From Hyphomonas johnsonii MHS-2 (GTDB taxonomy: Bacteria > Pseudomonadota > Alphaproteobacteria > Caulobacterales > Hyphomonadaceae): 64,000 nucleotides of DNA. Within the stretch, counting starts at the first letter, position 1; each line of letters starts with the position of its first letter. Shown piece after piece: positions 39,305-48,528 of this stretch. The stretch is taken from assembly GCF_000685275.1 (NCBI RefSeq), contig NZ_ARYK01000003.1, forward strand, positions 124,001-188,000, in the 5' to 3' direction. The notes under the pieces were generated by a model, which did no database searches, was not told the DNA's origin, and saw nothing but the letters and a program-made list of their open reading frames with translations. The translations under genes and the position numbers were made by a program.

Positions 39305-41694
39305 AGTTCACCCTTTCCTGGCTGACAGATCACCTCGCGACCAAGGCGGGGCTCGACGATATCCTGGCGCTGATGCTGAAGGCAGGGCTCGAGGTCGAGG
39401 AGGTTGTCGACCCGAATGAGAAGCTGGCACCGTTCACCGTGTGCAAGGTGATCGAGGCCGTGCCGCATCCCGATGCCGACAAGCTGCGCGTCTGCACGGT
39501 GGAAACGGTCGACGGCACGAAACAGATCGTGTGCGGTGCGCCGAATGCCCGGACGGGCATGACGGCCATCTATGCGCCGCTCGGGGCGTATATTCCGGGG
39601 CTGGACTTCGCGCTCGACAAGAAGCCGCGGGCCATTCGCGGTATCGAGAGCCAGGGCATGATGTGCTCGGCCAAGGAACTGGAAGCCGGCGAGGACCATG
39701 ACGGGATTGCGGACCTGGACGATTCCATCCCGCTCGGCACGCCCGCCGCGCAGGCGCTGGGCGCCACGGACCCGGTGATCGATTTCGAAGTGACGCCGAA
39801 CCGGCCCGACTGGCTGGGCGTGCAGGGCATTGCCCGCGACCTGGCGGCAGCCGGGGCAGGGCGGCTGATCGTCAAGGAACCGAAACGGGTGCCGGGCAGT
39901 TTCGATTGCCCCGTGGATATCCGGCTCGACGCGCCGCAAGCCTGCCCGATATTTGCCGGCGCGGTGATCCGCGGCGTGACCAACGGCCCGTCGCCCGACT
40001 GGATGCAGGCGCGCCTCAAGGCCGTGGGTGTCCAGCCGAAATCGCTGCTGGTGGACGTCACGAACTATATCTCGTTCGACCGGGCACGGCCGCTGCACGT
40101 CTATGACGCGGCAAAGCTCAGCGGGCCCGTTGTCGCGCGGCTCGGCAAGAAGGGCGAAAGCCTGGAAGCGCTGGACGGCAAGACCTACAAGGTGACGCCG
40201 GAGATGTGTGTCATCGCGGACGACAGCGGCGTGATCGGCCTGGGCGGCGTGATGGGCGGCACGTCGACAGCCGTGTCTGACGACACCACGGATGTCTTCA
40301 TCGAGAGCGCCTGGTTCGACCCGCTGCGCACGGCCCGGACCGGCCGGACGACCGGCATCCATTCCGACGCACGCTATCGCTTCGAGCGGGGCGTTGACCC
40401 GCAGAGCTGTGTCGACGGGCTGAACCTTGCCCTTGAACTGACCCTGGAACATGGCGGCGGCACAGTGTCGAAGCCGAATGTTGCCGGAGCGATCCCGGCA
40501 CGGATCGACAAGGTCACGTTCTATCCGGCGGACGTCGAGCGCCTGACCGGCCTGGTCGTGAAGCCGACGGAGATGCGCCGGATCGTCAAGGACCTCGGCT
40601 TCAGCATCGAGGACGCGGGCGATGCCTGGTACGTCCTGCCACCGAGCCACCGGTTCGACATGGAACAGTCGGCCGACCTGGTCGAGGAGATTGCCCGCCT
40701 GATCGGCTATGACATGCTGCCAGTGACCTCGCTGCCCGAACCGGATGGCGGGCGCCGCGCGATCACGACACCGATCCAGGACCGTGTGCGCGTGTCGCGG
40801 CGCGTGCTGGCGGCGCGCGGCTTCCTCGAGGCCGTCAGCTGGAGCTTCATGGCCAAGGAGCACGCCGCGCTGTTCGCGAAGATCGACCCGGCGCTGACAG
40901 TGTCCAACCCGGTTGCCAGCGAACTGGACCAGATGCGGCCCTCCATTCTCGGCAACCTTGCGATGGCGGCGCAGCGCGCAGCCAATCATGGCGAACCCGG
41001 CGCACGCCTGTTCGAGGTTGGCCCGATCTACCTTGGCGACGGCCCGAAGGACCAGCGCACGGCGGCCGCCGCCCTCGTCCGGCCGGATGTCCAGCGTCAC
41101 TGGCAGGGCACGCCGCACAGCTATGATTCCTTTGCCGCGAAGGCCGACATGTTTGCCGTGCTCGATGCGCTCGGCCAGCCGGGCGAGCGCTTCCAGGTGG
41201 CGCCGCCGGCCCAGCCGCACTGGCACCCGGGAAAGGCGGCCAGCCTGAAGCTTGGCCCGAAAGTGACGGTCGGCCATTTCGGTGCGATCCATCCCGGCGT
41301 GCTGAAGGCGATGGGGATTGACGGGCCGATGTTCGGTTTCGAGCTGAACCTCAACGCCCTGCCGCTGATGAAGACGCGGCCGACCAAGACCAAGCCGGTC
41401 CTGAAGCGGACAGAGCTGACGCCGATCCGGCGCGACCTGGCCTTCCTTGTCGACGTTGCCGTGCCGGCTGCCGACCTCGTGCGGAACGCGATCGGGGCCG
41501 ACAAGCAGCTGATCGTTTCGGCCGACGTATTCGATGTCTACCAGGGCACGGGTGTGCCGGACGGGCAGAAGTCGGTGGCGTTCGAAGTGACAATCCAGCC
41601 GCGCGAGAAGCTGACCGATGAGGACATCCAGGCCCTGATGGCGCGGGTCGTCGCCTCTGTCGCCAAGGGAACGGGCGGTGTGTTAAGAGGCTGA
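39301..41694 (+). CDS. pheT: Phenylalanyl-tRNA synthetase beta subunit
   Basis: 797-residue beta subunit. MKFTLSWLTDHL start, tRNA-binding OB domain (VCKVIEAVPHPDADKL, residues 47-62), B3/B4 editing domain, B5 domain with PPSHRFDM, and the C-terminal anticodon-binding FDX domain ending near VASVAKGTG. The ATG at 39301 overlaps the stop of the preceding inserted gene; the frame further upstream lies inside that gene. Confidence 0.97.
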   Translation: MKFTLSWLTDHLATKAGLDDILALMLKAGLEVEEVVDPNEKLAPFTVCKVIEAVPHPDADKLRVCTVETVDGTKQIVCGAPNARTGMTAIYAPLGAYIPGLDFALDKKPRAIRGIESQGMMCSAKELEAGEDHDGIADLDDSIPLGTPAAQALGATDPVIDFEVTPNRPDWLGVQGIARDLAAAGAGRLIVKEPKRVPGSFDCPVDIRLDAPQACPIFAGAVIRGVTNGPSPDWMQARLKAVGVQPKSLLVDVTNYISFDRARPLHVYDAAKLSGPVVARLGKKGESLEALDGKTYKVTPEMCVIADDSGVIGLGGVMGGTSTAVSDDTTDVFIESAWFDPLRTARTGRTTGIHSDARYRFERGVDPQSCVDGLNLALELTLEHGGGTVSKPNVAGAIPARIDKVTFYPADVERLTGLVVKPTEMRRIVKDLGFSIEDAGDAWYVLPPSHRFDMEQSADLVEEIARLIGYDMLPVTSLPEPDGGRRAITTPIQDRVRVSRRVLAARGFLEAVSWSFMAKEHAALFAKIDPALTVSNPVASELDQMRPSILGNLAMAAQRAANHGEPGARLFEVGPIYLGDGPKDQRTAAAALVRPDVQRHWQGTPHSYDSFAAKADMFAVLDALGQPGERFQVAPPAQPHWHPGKAASLKLGPKVTVGHFGAIHPGVLKAMGIDGPMFGFELNLNALPLMKTRPTKTKPVLKRTELTPIRRDLAFLVDVAVPAADLVRNAIGADKQLIVSADVFDVYQGTGVPDGQKSVAFEVTIQPREKLTDEDIQALMARVVASVAKGTGGVLRG

Positions 41695-41728
41695 CAGGCA
41701 CGTACGTCCAAGGGGGGAGAACCTGACG

Positions 41729-42583
41729 ATGGTGATTCATCAGATCGCAGTCCAGCAGGGCCTGCGCCACACCCTTTACACAGAGCTTGTTCCGGAGGCC
41801 CGGGAGCGCGGTATTTCCAAGACGAACCTGATGATCGTCGTGGTCGTCCTGCTGAGTTTCCTGTTTCTGGCCCTTGAAACGGAACCGACGCTGGCGGCCC
41901 AGCCCGCCTGGCAGGCCGCGTTCGACACGTTCAATGTGGCAGTCGTCGCGATTTTCGCCGTCGAATATGTCGTGCGGGTCTATGTCAGCGGGCTGCAGCC
42001 GGAGTTTGCGGGCCTGTCGGGTCGCTTGCGCTACATGACGCGGGTCTATTCGATTGCCGACCTCCTGGCGTTCCTGCCGGAAATGATCGCGCTCCTGCTT
42101 GGCGCCGGCATCCCGCTGATTGCGCTGCGGGTGTTCCGCCTGTTCCGCCTGATCAAGCTGGCGCGGTTCGTGCCGGCCTTCGACGTGCTGGGCGCCGCTG
42201 TGCGCCGGGCCGGGTCGCAGCTCCTGACCACGCTCGCGATGGCGTTGGCGCTGGTCTATGTGGCGGCGGTTGCCCTTTATTTCATCGAGGGCGTCGGCGG
42301 CCAGCAGCAGGAGATGTTCCAGTCGATCCCGCGGGCCATCTGGTGGGCGATCGCGACGCTGACCACGGTCGGGTATGGCGACGTCTATCCGGTCACGCCG
42401 CTCGGCCGGGCCTTTGCCTCGGTGATCGCGCTGGCGGGCATCGGTGTCGTGGCGCTGCCGGCGGGTGTGTTCGCGAGCGCCTTTTCCGACGAATTGCGCG
42501 AACGTGAGCTTGCCAGACTGAAAGACAGGGTCGAGGAAATCGAGGCAGAAGCAGGCGCTGCGCCGGAAGAAAGCCAGGCGTGA
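41729..42583 (+). CDS. Voltage-gated-like potassium channel
   Basis: 284-residue six-transmembrane-type K+ channel. The S4-like helix ALRVFRLFRLIKLARFV carries regularly spaced arginines, and the pore contains the selectivity filter TTVGYGD at 212-218. A C-terminal coiled-coil tail follows. Begins 34 bases after pheT with a GGGGGGAGAACC site. It is the only ion channel in the window. Confidence 0.92.
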   Translation: MVIHQIAVQQGLRHTLYTELVPEARERGISKTNLMIVVVVLLSFLFLALETEPTLAAQPAWQAAFDTFNVAVVAIFAVEYVVRVYVSGLQPEFAGLSGRLRYMTRVYSIADLLAFLPEMIALLLGAGIPLIALRVFRLFRLIKLARFVPAFDVLGAAVRRAGSQLLTTLAMALALVYVAAVALYFIEGVGGQQQEMFQSIPRAIWWAIATLTTVGYGDVYPVTPLGRAFASVIALAGIGVVALPAGVFASAFSDELRERELARLKDRVEEIEAEAGAAPEESQA

Positions 42584-42630
42584 GCGTCGTGGCGCTCGCC
42601 CGGACACGGAATCAGGGTTAGAAAGTAGCG

Positions 42631-43464
42631 ATGACAGACACGCCCCAAGACAATTCCTTCCGCGTGGCCATTGCCGGCGTGGCCGGCCGGATGGGCCGGC
42701 ACCTGGTGGCGAGTGCGCTCGACGCCGGCCTGATCGTGGCTGGCGGCACCGAAGCCCCCGGCGCCGGGCCATTCGACCGCGACATTGGCGAACTTGCCGG
42801 GCGCGCGTCGCTCGGCATCCGCCCGGCGACCGATCCGGTGGCGGCTGCGGCCAATGCCGACGTGTGGATCGACTTTACCCGGCCGAAGGCAACGCTGGCG
42901 GCACTGGATGCGCTGAAGCACACACGGGTCAGCGGCGTGATCATCGGCACGACCGGCTTCAGCGCGGCCGACGAGCTCGAGATCGCCCGGGCGTCGGAAC
43001 GGCTGGCGATCGTCAAGTCCGGCAATTTCTCGCTTGGCATCAACCTGCTGCAGGCGCTGACAAGGATTGCGGCGAGCCGGCTGGGAGAGGACTGGGATAT
43101 CGAGATCATGGAGACGCATCACCGGCGCAAGGTCGATGCCCCGTCCGGCACGGCCCTGATGCTCGGCGAAGCGGCGGCAGCTGGCAGGAATGCGGCGCTG
43201 GGCGACCTGCGCCAGGGGCCATATGACGGTGCAGACAGTGCGCGGGCGCCCGGCAAGATCGGGTTTGCGGTCCGGCGGATGGGTGATGTAATCGGGACAC
43301 ACGAAGTGAGTTTCGGCTCCGACCGGGAAATCCTGACACTGAGCCACACCGCGCTCGACCGGGCCGTGTTTGCACACGGCGCCATGCGTGCTGCAGCGTG
43401 GACGGTAAATCGCGAGCCCGGACTTTACGGCATGGATGACGTCCTCGGCCTGGCCGATTCCTGA
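42631..43464 (+). CDS. dapB: 4-hydroxy-tetrahydrodipicolinate reductase DapB
   Basis: 277-residue NAD(P)H-dependent enzyme of the lysine/DAP pathway. N-terminal nucleotide loop AGVAGRMGRHLV, and the catalytic segment HHRRKVDAPSGTAL containing the conserved His pair and the Lys of the family. It supplies the DAP used by MurE at the start of the window. Confidence 0.96.
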   Translation: MTDTPQDNSFRVAIAGVAGRMGRHLVASALDAGLIVAGGTEAPGAGPFDRDIGELAGRASLGIRPATDPVAAAANADVWIDFTRPKATLAALDALKHTRVSGVIIGTTGFSAADELEIARASERLAIVKSGNFSLGINLLQALTRIAASRLGEDWDIEIMETHHRRKVDAPSGTALMLGEAAAAGRNAALGDLRQGPYDGADSARAPGKIGFAVRRMGDVIGTHEVSFGSDREILTLSHTALDRAVFAHGAMRAAAWTVNREPGLYGMDDVLGLADS

Positions 43465-43565
43465 GCGTCGGCGCGCCACCTCCCAGCAGCTGAATCAGGG
43501 TTGACGCCAGTTTGCTGCGTGGCAGCATGACAAGTTCGTTAGGAATGACCCTGGAAGGTTCCGGC

Positions 43566-43970
43566 ATGATCGGCATTGTTGTCGTCAGCCATGGCAAGCT
43601 TGCCCGCGAACTGGTCGCCGCCACCGAACACGTGGTGGGCGAACAGCCGTGCTTTCGGTCGATCTCGATCGAAGTCGAAGACGATATCGAAGCCCGGCGT
43701 GACCAGATTCGTGAGACCGCAAAATCCTGCGACAGCGGCCAGGGCGTGATCATCCTGACCGACATGTTCGGCGGCACGCCGTCAAACCTCGCCATGTCGG
43801 TGATGAATGTGGGGAATATCGAGGTGCTGTCAGGCGTGAACCTGCCCATGCTGATCAAGCTGGCCGAAGTGCGCGCCGACCTCTCACTGGCCGAAGCGGC
43901 AAAGGTCGCCGCCGAAGCCGGCCGCAAATATATCAGCATCGCCTCCGACCTGTTGGCGAAGTCTACCTGA
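43566..43970 (+). CDS. PTS EIIA (mannose-type) phosphocarrier
   Basis: 134-residue EIIA-Man-like protein; phosphoryl acceptor His9 in VVSHGKLA, followed by the TDMFGGTPSNLA segment. In alphaproteobacteria this is the terminal component of a regulatory PTS rather than a sugar transporter. ATG 43566 behind GGAAGG; the frame is open further upstream. The stop overlaps the HPr start by one base. Confidence 0.93.
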   Translation: MIGIVVVSHGKLARELVAATEHVVGEQPCFRSISIEVEDDIEARRDQIRETAKSCDSGQGVIILTDMFGGTPSNLAMSVMNVGNIEVLSGVNLPMLIKLAEVRADLSLAEAAKVAAEAGRKYISIASDLLAKST

Positions 43971-44275
43971 TGAGTGAGTTGACAGGCACCGCCCGCCAGC
44001 GCGTCGTCATCGTGAACCGCAAGGGCCTGCACGCGCGCGCATCTGCGCGCCTGTCGCGGCTTGCGGGCGAATTTGATGCGCAGGTGACGGTGCGCCACGA
44101 GGCCGAGAGCGCCGATGCGCGATCAATCATGGACCTGCTGATGCTGGTGGCGCACATGGGCTGTGAAGTGGAGTTGCAGGCCGAAGGGCCCGAGGCAGCC
44201 GAAGCCGTGACCGCGATCGCCAGCCTTATCGCCGATGGATTTGGCGAGCAGGGGCCCGCTGACGTGATCTGCTAG
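43970..44275 (+). CDS. HPr phosphocarrier
   Basis: 101-residue HPr with active His21 in GLHARAS and a Ser at position 52 (ARSIMDL) equivalent to the regulatory HPr-kinase site. Forms a two-gene unit with EIIA. HPr kinase, enzyme I and a chvIG-type two-component pair, often adjacent in alphaproteobacteria, are absent here. Confidence 0.93.
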   Translation: MSELTGTARQRVVIVNRKGLHARASARLSRLAGEFDAQVTVRHEAESADARSIMDLLMLVAHMGCEVELQAEGPEAAEAVTAIASLIADGFGEQGPADVIC

Positions 44276-44284
44276 GCCTGGCGG

Positions 44285-44848
44285 TCAGCGCCGTTCCAGA
44301 CCCCCGGTGCGGCCCAGGTCGCTGAGTTCGCGCTGCTCCGGCCGGTCGCGGTCGCGGTCGCGCTCCGGCGCATCGAGGCTCGAGATCAGGACATCGCCTG
44401 TGGCGGCATCTGTATAGGCGGCGGCGAGCTGGGCGATGACGTCCAGGAACTCCGACTTGTCGACGACCCGGTCGAGATTGGGGTCGAACCTGACAGGATT
44501 GGCCAGGGTGTCGTCGTGGGTGGGCAGGCTTTTCGCCCACGCCTGCTGTTCCAGCGCGCTGAGAGAGCCTTCGGCATTCGTATCGGCCGCCGCAAAGGCG
44601 CGAATGGCGCCTTCCTGCAGTTCAGCCGGGGTGACCCGGCCGTCGCCATCGGCGTCGAAACTCATGATCAGGCCGCCGCCCGGCACCAGGCGGGTATGGG
44701 CCCTGCGGCCGGGATAGGCATCGGCCTTGACCTGGCCCTGTCCGGGCAGGCGCACGACCTCGTCGAGCGCGTCCGGTTCCTGCGCCACGGCGGTGCCTGC
44801 CAGGCAAAGCAGGGCAGAAACTGTAATAGCCAGAACGGTTTGACGCAT
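44285..44848 (-). CDS. Secreted EF-hand protein
   Basis: 187 residues with a cleavable signal peptide (ALLCLAGTAVAQ). EF-hand-like loops at DADGDGRVTPAE, DTNAEGSLSALE and DPNLDRVVDKSE; the first looks complete, the others partly degenerate. Tail rich in Asp/Arg dipeptides. Start taken at the signal peptide (ATG 44848); its ribosome-binding site is weak. Convergent with HPr. Function beyond calcium binding unknown. Confidence 0.78.
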   Translation of the reverse strand: MRQTVLAITVSALLCLAGTAVAQEPDALDEVVRLPGQGQVKADAYPGRRAHTRLVPGGGLIMSFDADGDGRVTPAELQEGAIRAFAAADTNAEGSLSALEQQAWAKSLPTHDDTLANPVRFDPNLDRVVDKSEFLDVIAQLAAAYTDAATGDVLISSLDAPERDRDRDRPEQRELSDLGRTGGLERR

Positions 44849-44957
44849 ATTTGGATCCACTTGGTTGGCCAGTATCGCAGAGTATTGCACTGTGGTTTAT
44901 TTGCAACATGACGTTTCAGTTACCTTGCACGGTCCAAGGCGACATCTTACCGTCCTG

Positions 44958-44972
44958 TTAACGCCGCCTTAA
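44958..44972 (+). promoter_or_regulatory. Perfect CtrA box ahead of divL
   Basis: TTAA-CGCCGCC-TTAA exactly matches the TTAA-N7-TTAA consensus of CtrA, and an extra TTAACC half-site lies at 44991. The box is about 75 bases before the ATG of the divL-like kinase gene. CtrA phosphorylation is controlled by DivL through CckA in Caulobacter, so a feedback loop is suggested. Confidence 0.7.
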
Positions 44973-45048
44973 TGGAAAGGGAGCACTCCGTTAACCAGTT
45001 GGGCTGCCTTTCGGGCGGTCGATTCGTGTGACGGGAATTGGGACATCA

Positions 45049-47499
45049 ATGGCCATAACTGCAGACCAGGTTCCGATCATCATGTCCGCCGGGGCGGCGT
45101 CGCTCGGGCTGGCGGCATTGCTTTGGGCCCTGCGGGTCTCTGATGGTGCGCGCGGCGCAGCGCGGAAATACCGCGAGCGCTCGTCCGAACTGGAAACAAC
45201 GCTTGCAGAGCATCGCTCGGTGCTGGGCGCGCATCCCGGGGTCATCCTTGTCTGGCAGGGCGAGGCGCTCGAGGCGGATGGCGACGAGATCATTGCGCCG
45301 GAACTCTACGGTTCACCGGTCGCGCTGGCGGGCCTGCTGAGCTTTACGGATGACGCCATCTCGGTCGACCCGGCCGTGCGGATCATCGAAGGGCTCGCCG
45401 ACCTCGAAGCACGCGACAGCGCCGGCCAGGACACGACCCTGCGAATCCGCCTGCGCGAGCTGCGCGAGAACGGCCAGGCCTTTTCCCTCACGATTATCGG
45501 CCCCTCGGGCCGGTTCCTCGAAGCGGACGGCCGGACCGCCGGCGCGCGCGCTGTTGTCTGGGTCACCGACACAACCATCAAGGGACTGGAAGAAAGCTCC
45601 GCGCGCGGGAAGCTGGAAGAGGCGCGGCAGGTCATTGCACGCGACCCGACAGCATTCCTCGACATGCTCGGCAAGTCACCGTTCCCGGCATGGCGGGTGT
45701 CAGGCATGGGCAAGCTGCAATGGGTCAACCCGGCCTATATCGAGGCCGTCGACGGCATCAACCTGGACCGTGTCCTGGACCGCCAGCTGATGCTCGACCA
45801 GGCTGCCGCCGAGCAGGCGAAGAAGACGATTTCGGAAGGCGTGGATATCGACGAGACGCGCCATATGGTGATCAATGGCGAGCGCCGCGCGATGCGTGTG
45901 CTGACCTTCCCGCTGTCGGGTGGGGCAGGGGCCATGGCCTTTGATGTCACCGCCCAGGAGGATGCCCGCGAGGAACTCAACCGCCACGTCCGCGCGCATG
46001 ACGAGACGCTCAATCACGTTGCCGACGCGGTCGCGATCTTCGGAGCGGACCGGAAACTGACATTCTACAACAAGGCCTTCCGCGACATGTGGGATCTCGA
46101 AGAGAGCTTCCTGCTTGACCGGCCCAATCACGGCCAGCTGCTCGACCGCCTGCGCGAACGCAAGAAGCTGCCAGCCCGGACGAATTACGCCGAGTGGCGC
46201 GCCGAGGAATTGTCCTACTATCTCGATATTGACGGGGTGAAGGAAGACATCTGGTCGCTGCCCAATGACCGGACACTGTCTGTCACGCGCCAGCGCCACC
46301 CGATGGGCGGCCTGCTGCTGCTGTTCAAGGACATCACCGGCGAACTGGACCTCAAGACCAAGTTCAATGCGATCGTCAAGACGCAGACCTCGACGCTGGA
46401 CAACCTGCATGAGGCGGTCCTGGTGTATGGCGGCGACGGGCGGCTGAAGCTGTTCAACCATGCCTTCGAGCGCCTCTGGGGCCTGTCTCACGACCTGCTG
46501 AAGGACCAGCCGGACTTTTCCACCGTGGTGGAGGCCTGCGTGCCGCTGTTCCACGACACCGAGATCTGGGATGCGATCAAGGGCCATGTCACGGACCCGT
46601 CGGCCAGGGCGCGGCAGTCGACAACAGGCGAGATGCGCCGCTCGGACGGGTCGATCCTGACCTACCTGACGCACCCCCTGCCGGACGGCAACACGCTGCT
46701 GGCCTTTGCCGATGTCACGGCGACGCGCCGGGTCGAATCCGCGCTGCGCGACCGCGCCGAAGCGTTCGAGGCGGCCGACCGGTTGAAGACCGAATTCGTG
46801 CGCAATGTGAGCTACCAGCTGCGCTCGCCGCTGACGGTGATCTTCGGCTATGCCGAGCTGCTGGAGACACAGCGCAATGGCGAGTTGACCGAACGCCAGT
46901 CAGACTATGTCAGCGCGATCCTGTCGGCGTCAGACCACTTGTCGAAACTGATCGAGAACATTCTCGACCTCGCAATGATCGAGGCCGGCCGGATGGATCT
47001 CGACCTCGAAGACGTCCACCTGCAGGACCTGATCGACGAGAGCATCGAAATGGTCGTCTCGAAGGCGGAAGACACGGAAGTCGCCGTGCGCGCCGAAGTG
47101 ACCGGAAAGCTCGGCCTGATCCGCGCTGACCAGCGCCGGATCCGGCAGATCCTGTTCAACCTGATTTCCAACTCGCTGCGGTTCACCGAATCCGGCGGCG
47201 AGATCGTTGTCGCGGCGCAGCGGATCGGCGACATGGTGACCCTGTCGGTGCGCGACAATGGCAAGGGCCTGGTGGCGGAAAAACGTGCGACCAGCTTCGA
47301 CAGTTTCGTTTCGGGCGACCAGCGCGGCGCCGGCCTGGGCCTGGCACTGGTCAAGCATTTCGTCGACCTGCATGGCGGCACGGTGGGCATGAAACCGGTC
47401 GATGGCGGCGGGCTGGAAGTCACCTGCTGGCTGCCGGCACAGGCGGTGGTGCATGCGAACGCACCGGACCTGATGCTGGCCGAAGGCGCACGGGCCTAG
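45049..47499 (+). CDS. divL: DivL-type cell-cycle kinase-like protein (His replaced by Tyr)
   Basis: 816-residue sensor-kinase-like protein: one N-terminal membrane helix (about 8-27), three PAS-like modules around residues 203, 325 and 452, a dimerisation helix, and a C-terminal ATPase domain with N box NLISNSLRF (about 703), DNGKGL (736) and GAGLGLAL (761). In the H box the sequence is NVSYQLRSPL, with Tyr589 where kinases have the phospho-accepting His. That substitution is the hallmark of DivL, which works as a regulator of the CckA-CtrA phosphorelay rather than a classical kinase. GTG 45028 is an alternative start. Confidence 0.9.
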   Translation: MAITADQVPIIMSAGAASLGLAALLWALRVSDGARGAARKYRERSSELETTLAEHRSVLGAHPGVILVWQGEALEADGDEIIAPELYGSPVALAGLLSFTDDAISVDPAVRIIEGLADLEARDSAGQDTTLRIRLRELRENGQAFSLTIIGPSGRFLEADGRTAGARAVVWVTDTTIKGLEESSARGKLEEARQVIARDPTAFLDMLGKSPFPAWRVSGMGKLQWVNPAYIEAVDGINLDRVLDRQLMLDQAAAEQAKKTISEGVDIDETRHMVINGERRAMRVLTFPLSGGAGAMAFDVTAQEDAREELNRHVRAHDETLNHVADAVAIFGADRKLTFYNKAFRDMWDLEESFLLDRPNHGQLLDRLRERKKLPARTNYAEWRAEELSYYLDIDGVKEDIWSLPNDRTLSVTRQRHPMGGLLLLFKDITGELDLKTKFNAIVKTQTSTLDNLHEAVLVYGGDGRLKLFNHAFERLWGLSHDLLKDQPDFSTVVEACVPLFHDTEIWDAIKGHVTDPSARARQSTTGEMRRSDGSILTYLTHPLPDGNTLLAFADVTATRRVESALRDRAEAFEAADRLKTEFVRNVSYQLRSPLTVIFGYAELLETQRNGELTERQSDYVSAILSASDHLSKLIENILDLAMIEAGRMDLDLEDVHLQDLIDESIEMVVSKAEDTEVAVRAEVTGKLGLIRADQRRIRQILFNLISNSLRFTESGGEIVVAAQRIGDMVTLSVRDNGKGLVAEKRATSFDSFVSGDQRGAGLGLALVKHFVDLHGGTVGMKPVDGGGLEVTCWLPAQAVVHANAPDLMLAEGARA

Positions 47500-47503
47500 G
47501 CGG

Positions 47504-48349
47504 TCAGCCGGTCAGTGACAGGTCCGATCCGGTATCGACAATCGCCACATCGCCGCCGCGGACACGCTTGCGCGAAATCAGCGCATTGTCGGTTGCCACG
47601 AACATGTCGGATGCCGTCGCGAAAGAGGCAGAATAGAAGCCGACGCTGACACTGGACGGCGCCATCAGCGTGATGTCGCCATGGCTGTGAGGCGCGGCAA
47701 GGGCCTGCTTCAGGCCTGCTGCGAATTCGGCCACTTCGGCACCATCGAACGTGTCCCAGACCAGGAGCGCGAATTCGTCGCCGCCAAGACGGGCAGCGAG
47801 ACCGGACCTGTCACCCAGCGAATTGCGGATTCGCATGGCGACCTGCCGCAGGACGGCGTCGCCGACATCGTGGCCGTGATCGTCGTTGATCTGCTTGAAA
47901 TTGTCGAGATCGAACAGGATGAGCGTGAACGGCGCGCCGCCACGGACAGCCGTGCTGAACGCCTCCTCGAAAGACCGTTCGAACTTGCGACGATTGGCGA
48001 GCCCGGTCAGGAAGTCCGAATTGGCCAGCTCCGCCAGGCGCAGCTGGGCGACTTCGAGTTCCTGGTTCTTGTTGAGAACGTCTTCTGCATTGCGCGTCGC
48101 CATGCGATAGGCGCTGCGAAACTTGCGGGACAGGATGAGATTCTGGCGCAGGATGACCGAGTTGAACAGGAGCGCGGGACCGGCCACCAGTGTGCTCATG
48201 AGGACGCCGCTCAGCAAGGCCTTCCACAGCACGGTATCCAGGAGGCTCGCCATGACGAGCTCTCCGACCGCAACAATGGCGCCGATGAGCAGCGTGCCAC
48301 CGATTGTGACGCGAATGACATCCGCGCGCGTTTCGAGGCGCGGGTTCAT
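47504..48349 (-). CDS. Membrane GGDEF protein (predicted diguanylate cyclase)
   Basis: 281 residues: two predicted membrane helices, a coiled linker (LEVAQLRLAELANSDFLTGLANRR) and a GGDEF domain with intact RLGGDEF, so cyclic-di-GMP synthesis is predicted. The allosteric RxxD site expected five residues before GGDEF is absent (DRSG there). ATG 48349 behind GGGTG is preferred over a GTG 17 codons upstream. Convergent with divL, with a four-base gap. Confidence 0.86.
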   Translation of the reverse strand: MNPRLETRADVIRVTIGGTLLIGAIVAVGELVMASLLDTVLWKALLSGVLMSTLVAGPALLFNSVILRQNLILSRKFRSAYRMATRNAEDVLNKNQELEVAQLRLAELANSDFLTGLANRRKFERSFEEAFSTAVRGGAPFTLILFDLDNFKQINDDHGHDVGDAVLRQVAMRIRNSLGDRSGLAARLGGDEFALLVWDTFDGAEVAEFAAGLKQALAAPHSHGDITLMAPSSVSVGFYSASFATASDMFVATDNALISRKRVRGGDVAIVDTGSDLSLTG

Positions 48350-48437
48350 TCTTTCACCCACCCAGCGAACAATAATTCCCTTGCGCTCCAAGGTTCCCAC
48401 CTCTCAGACCAGACAGGGGGGAATCTAGCTGATGTGC

Positions 48438-48454
48438 CTTCAAATGCGTTGAAG
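48438..48454. promoter_or_regulatory. Palindrome upstream of the GGDEF gene
   Basis: CTTCAA-ATGCG-TTGAAG, flanked by partly matching bases, about 90 bases ahead of the GGDEF start codon. It could be an operator; no regulator gene is adjacent. Confidence 0.3.
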
Positions 48455-48528
48455 ACATTGTCCGCGATTCCGCGACACCGGTTAAGCGACCGGAAAGCAT
48501 GTCCCGGCGGACGCGGGGCTGCGGGGCG

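Noticed and set aside
39148-41292. Very long open frame antisense to pheT
   Set aside because: High-GC codon bias keeps the complementary frame of pheT open; the translation has no domain features and pheT on the other strand is certain.
43495-43565. TTGACG promoter-like box before EIIA
   Set aside because: No -10 element at a suitable distance; the gap also contains only a short TGCTGC/GCAGCA hairpin.
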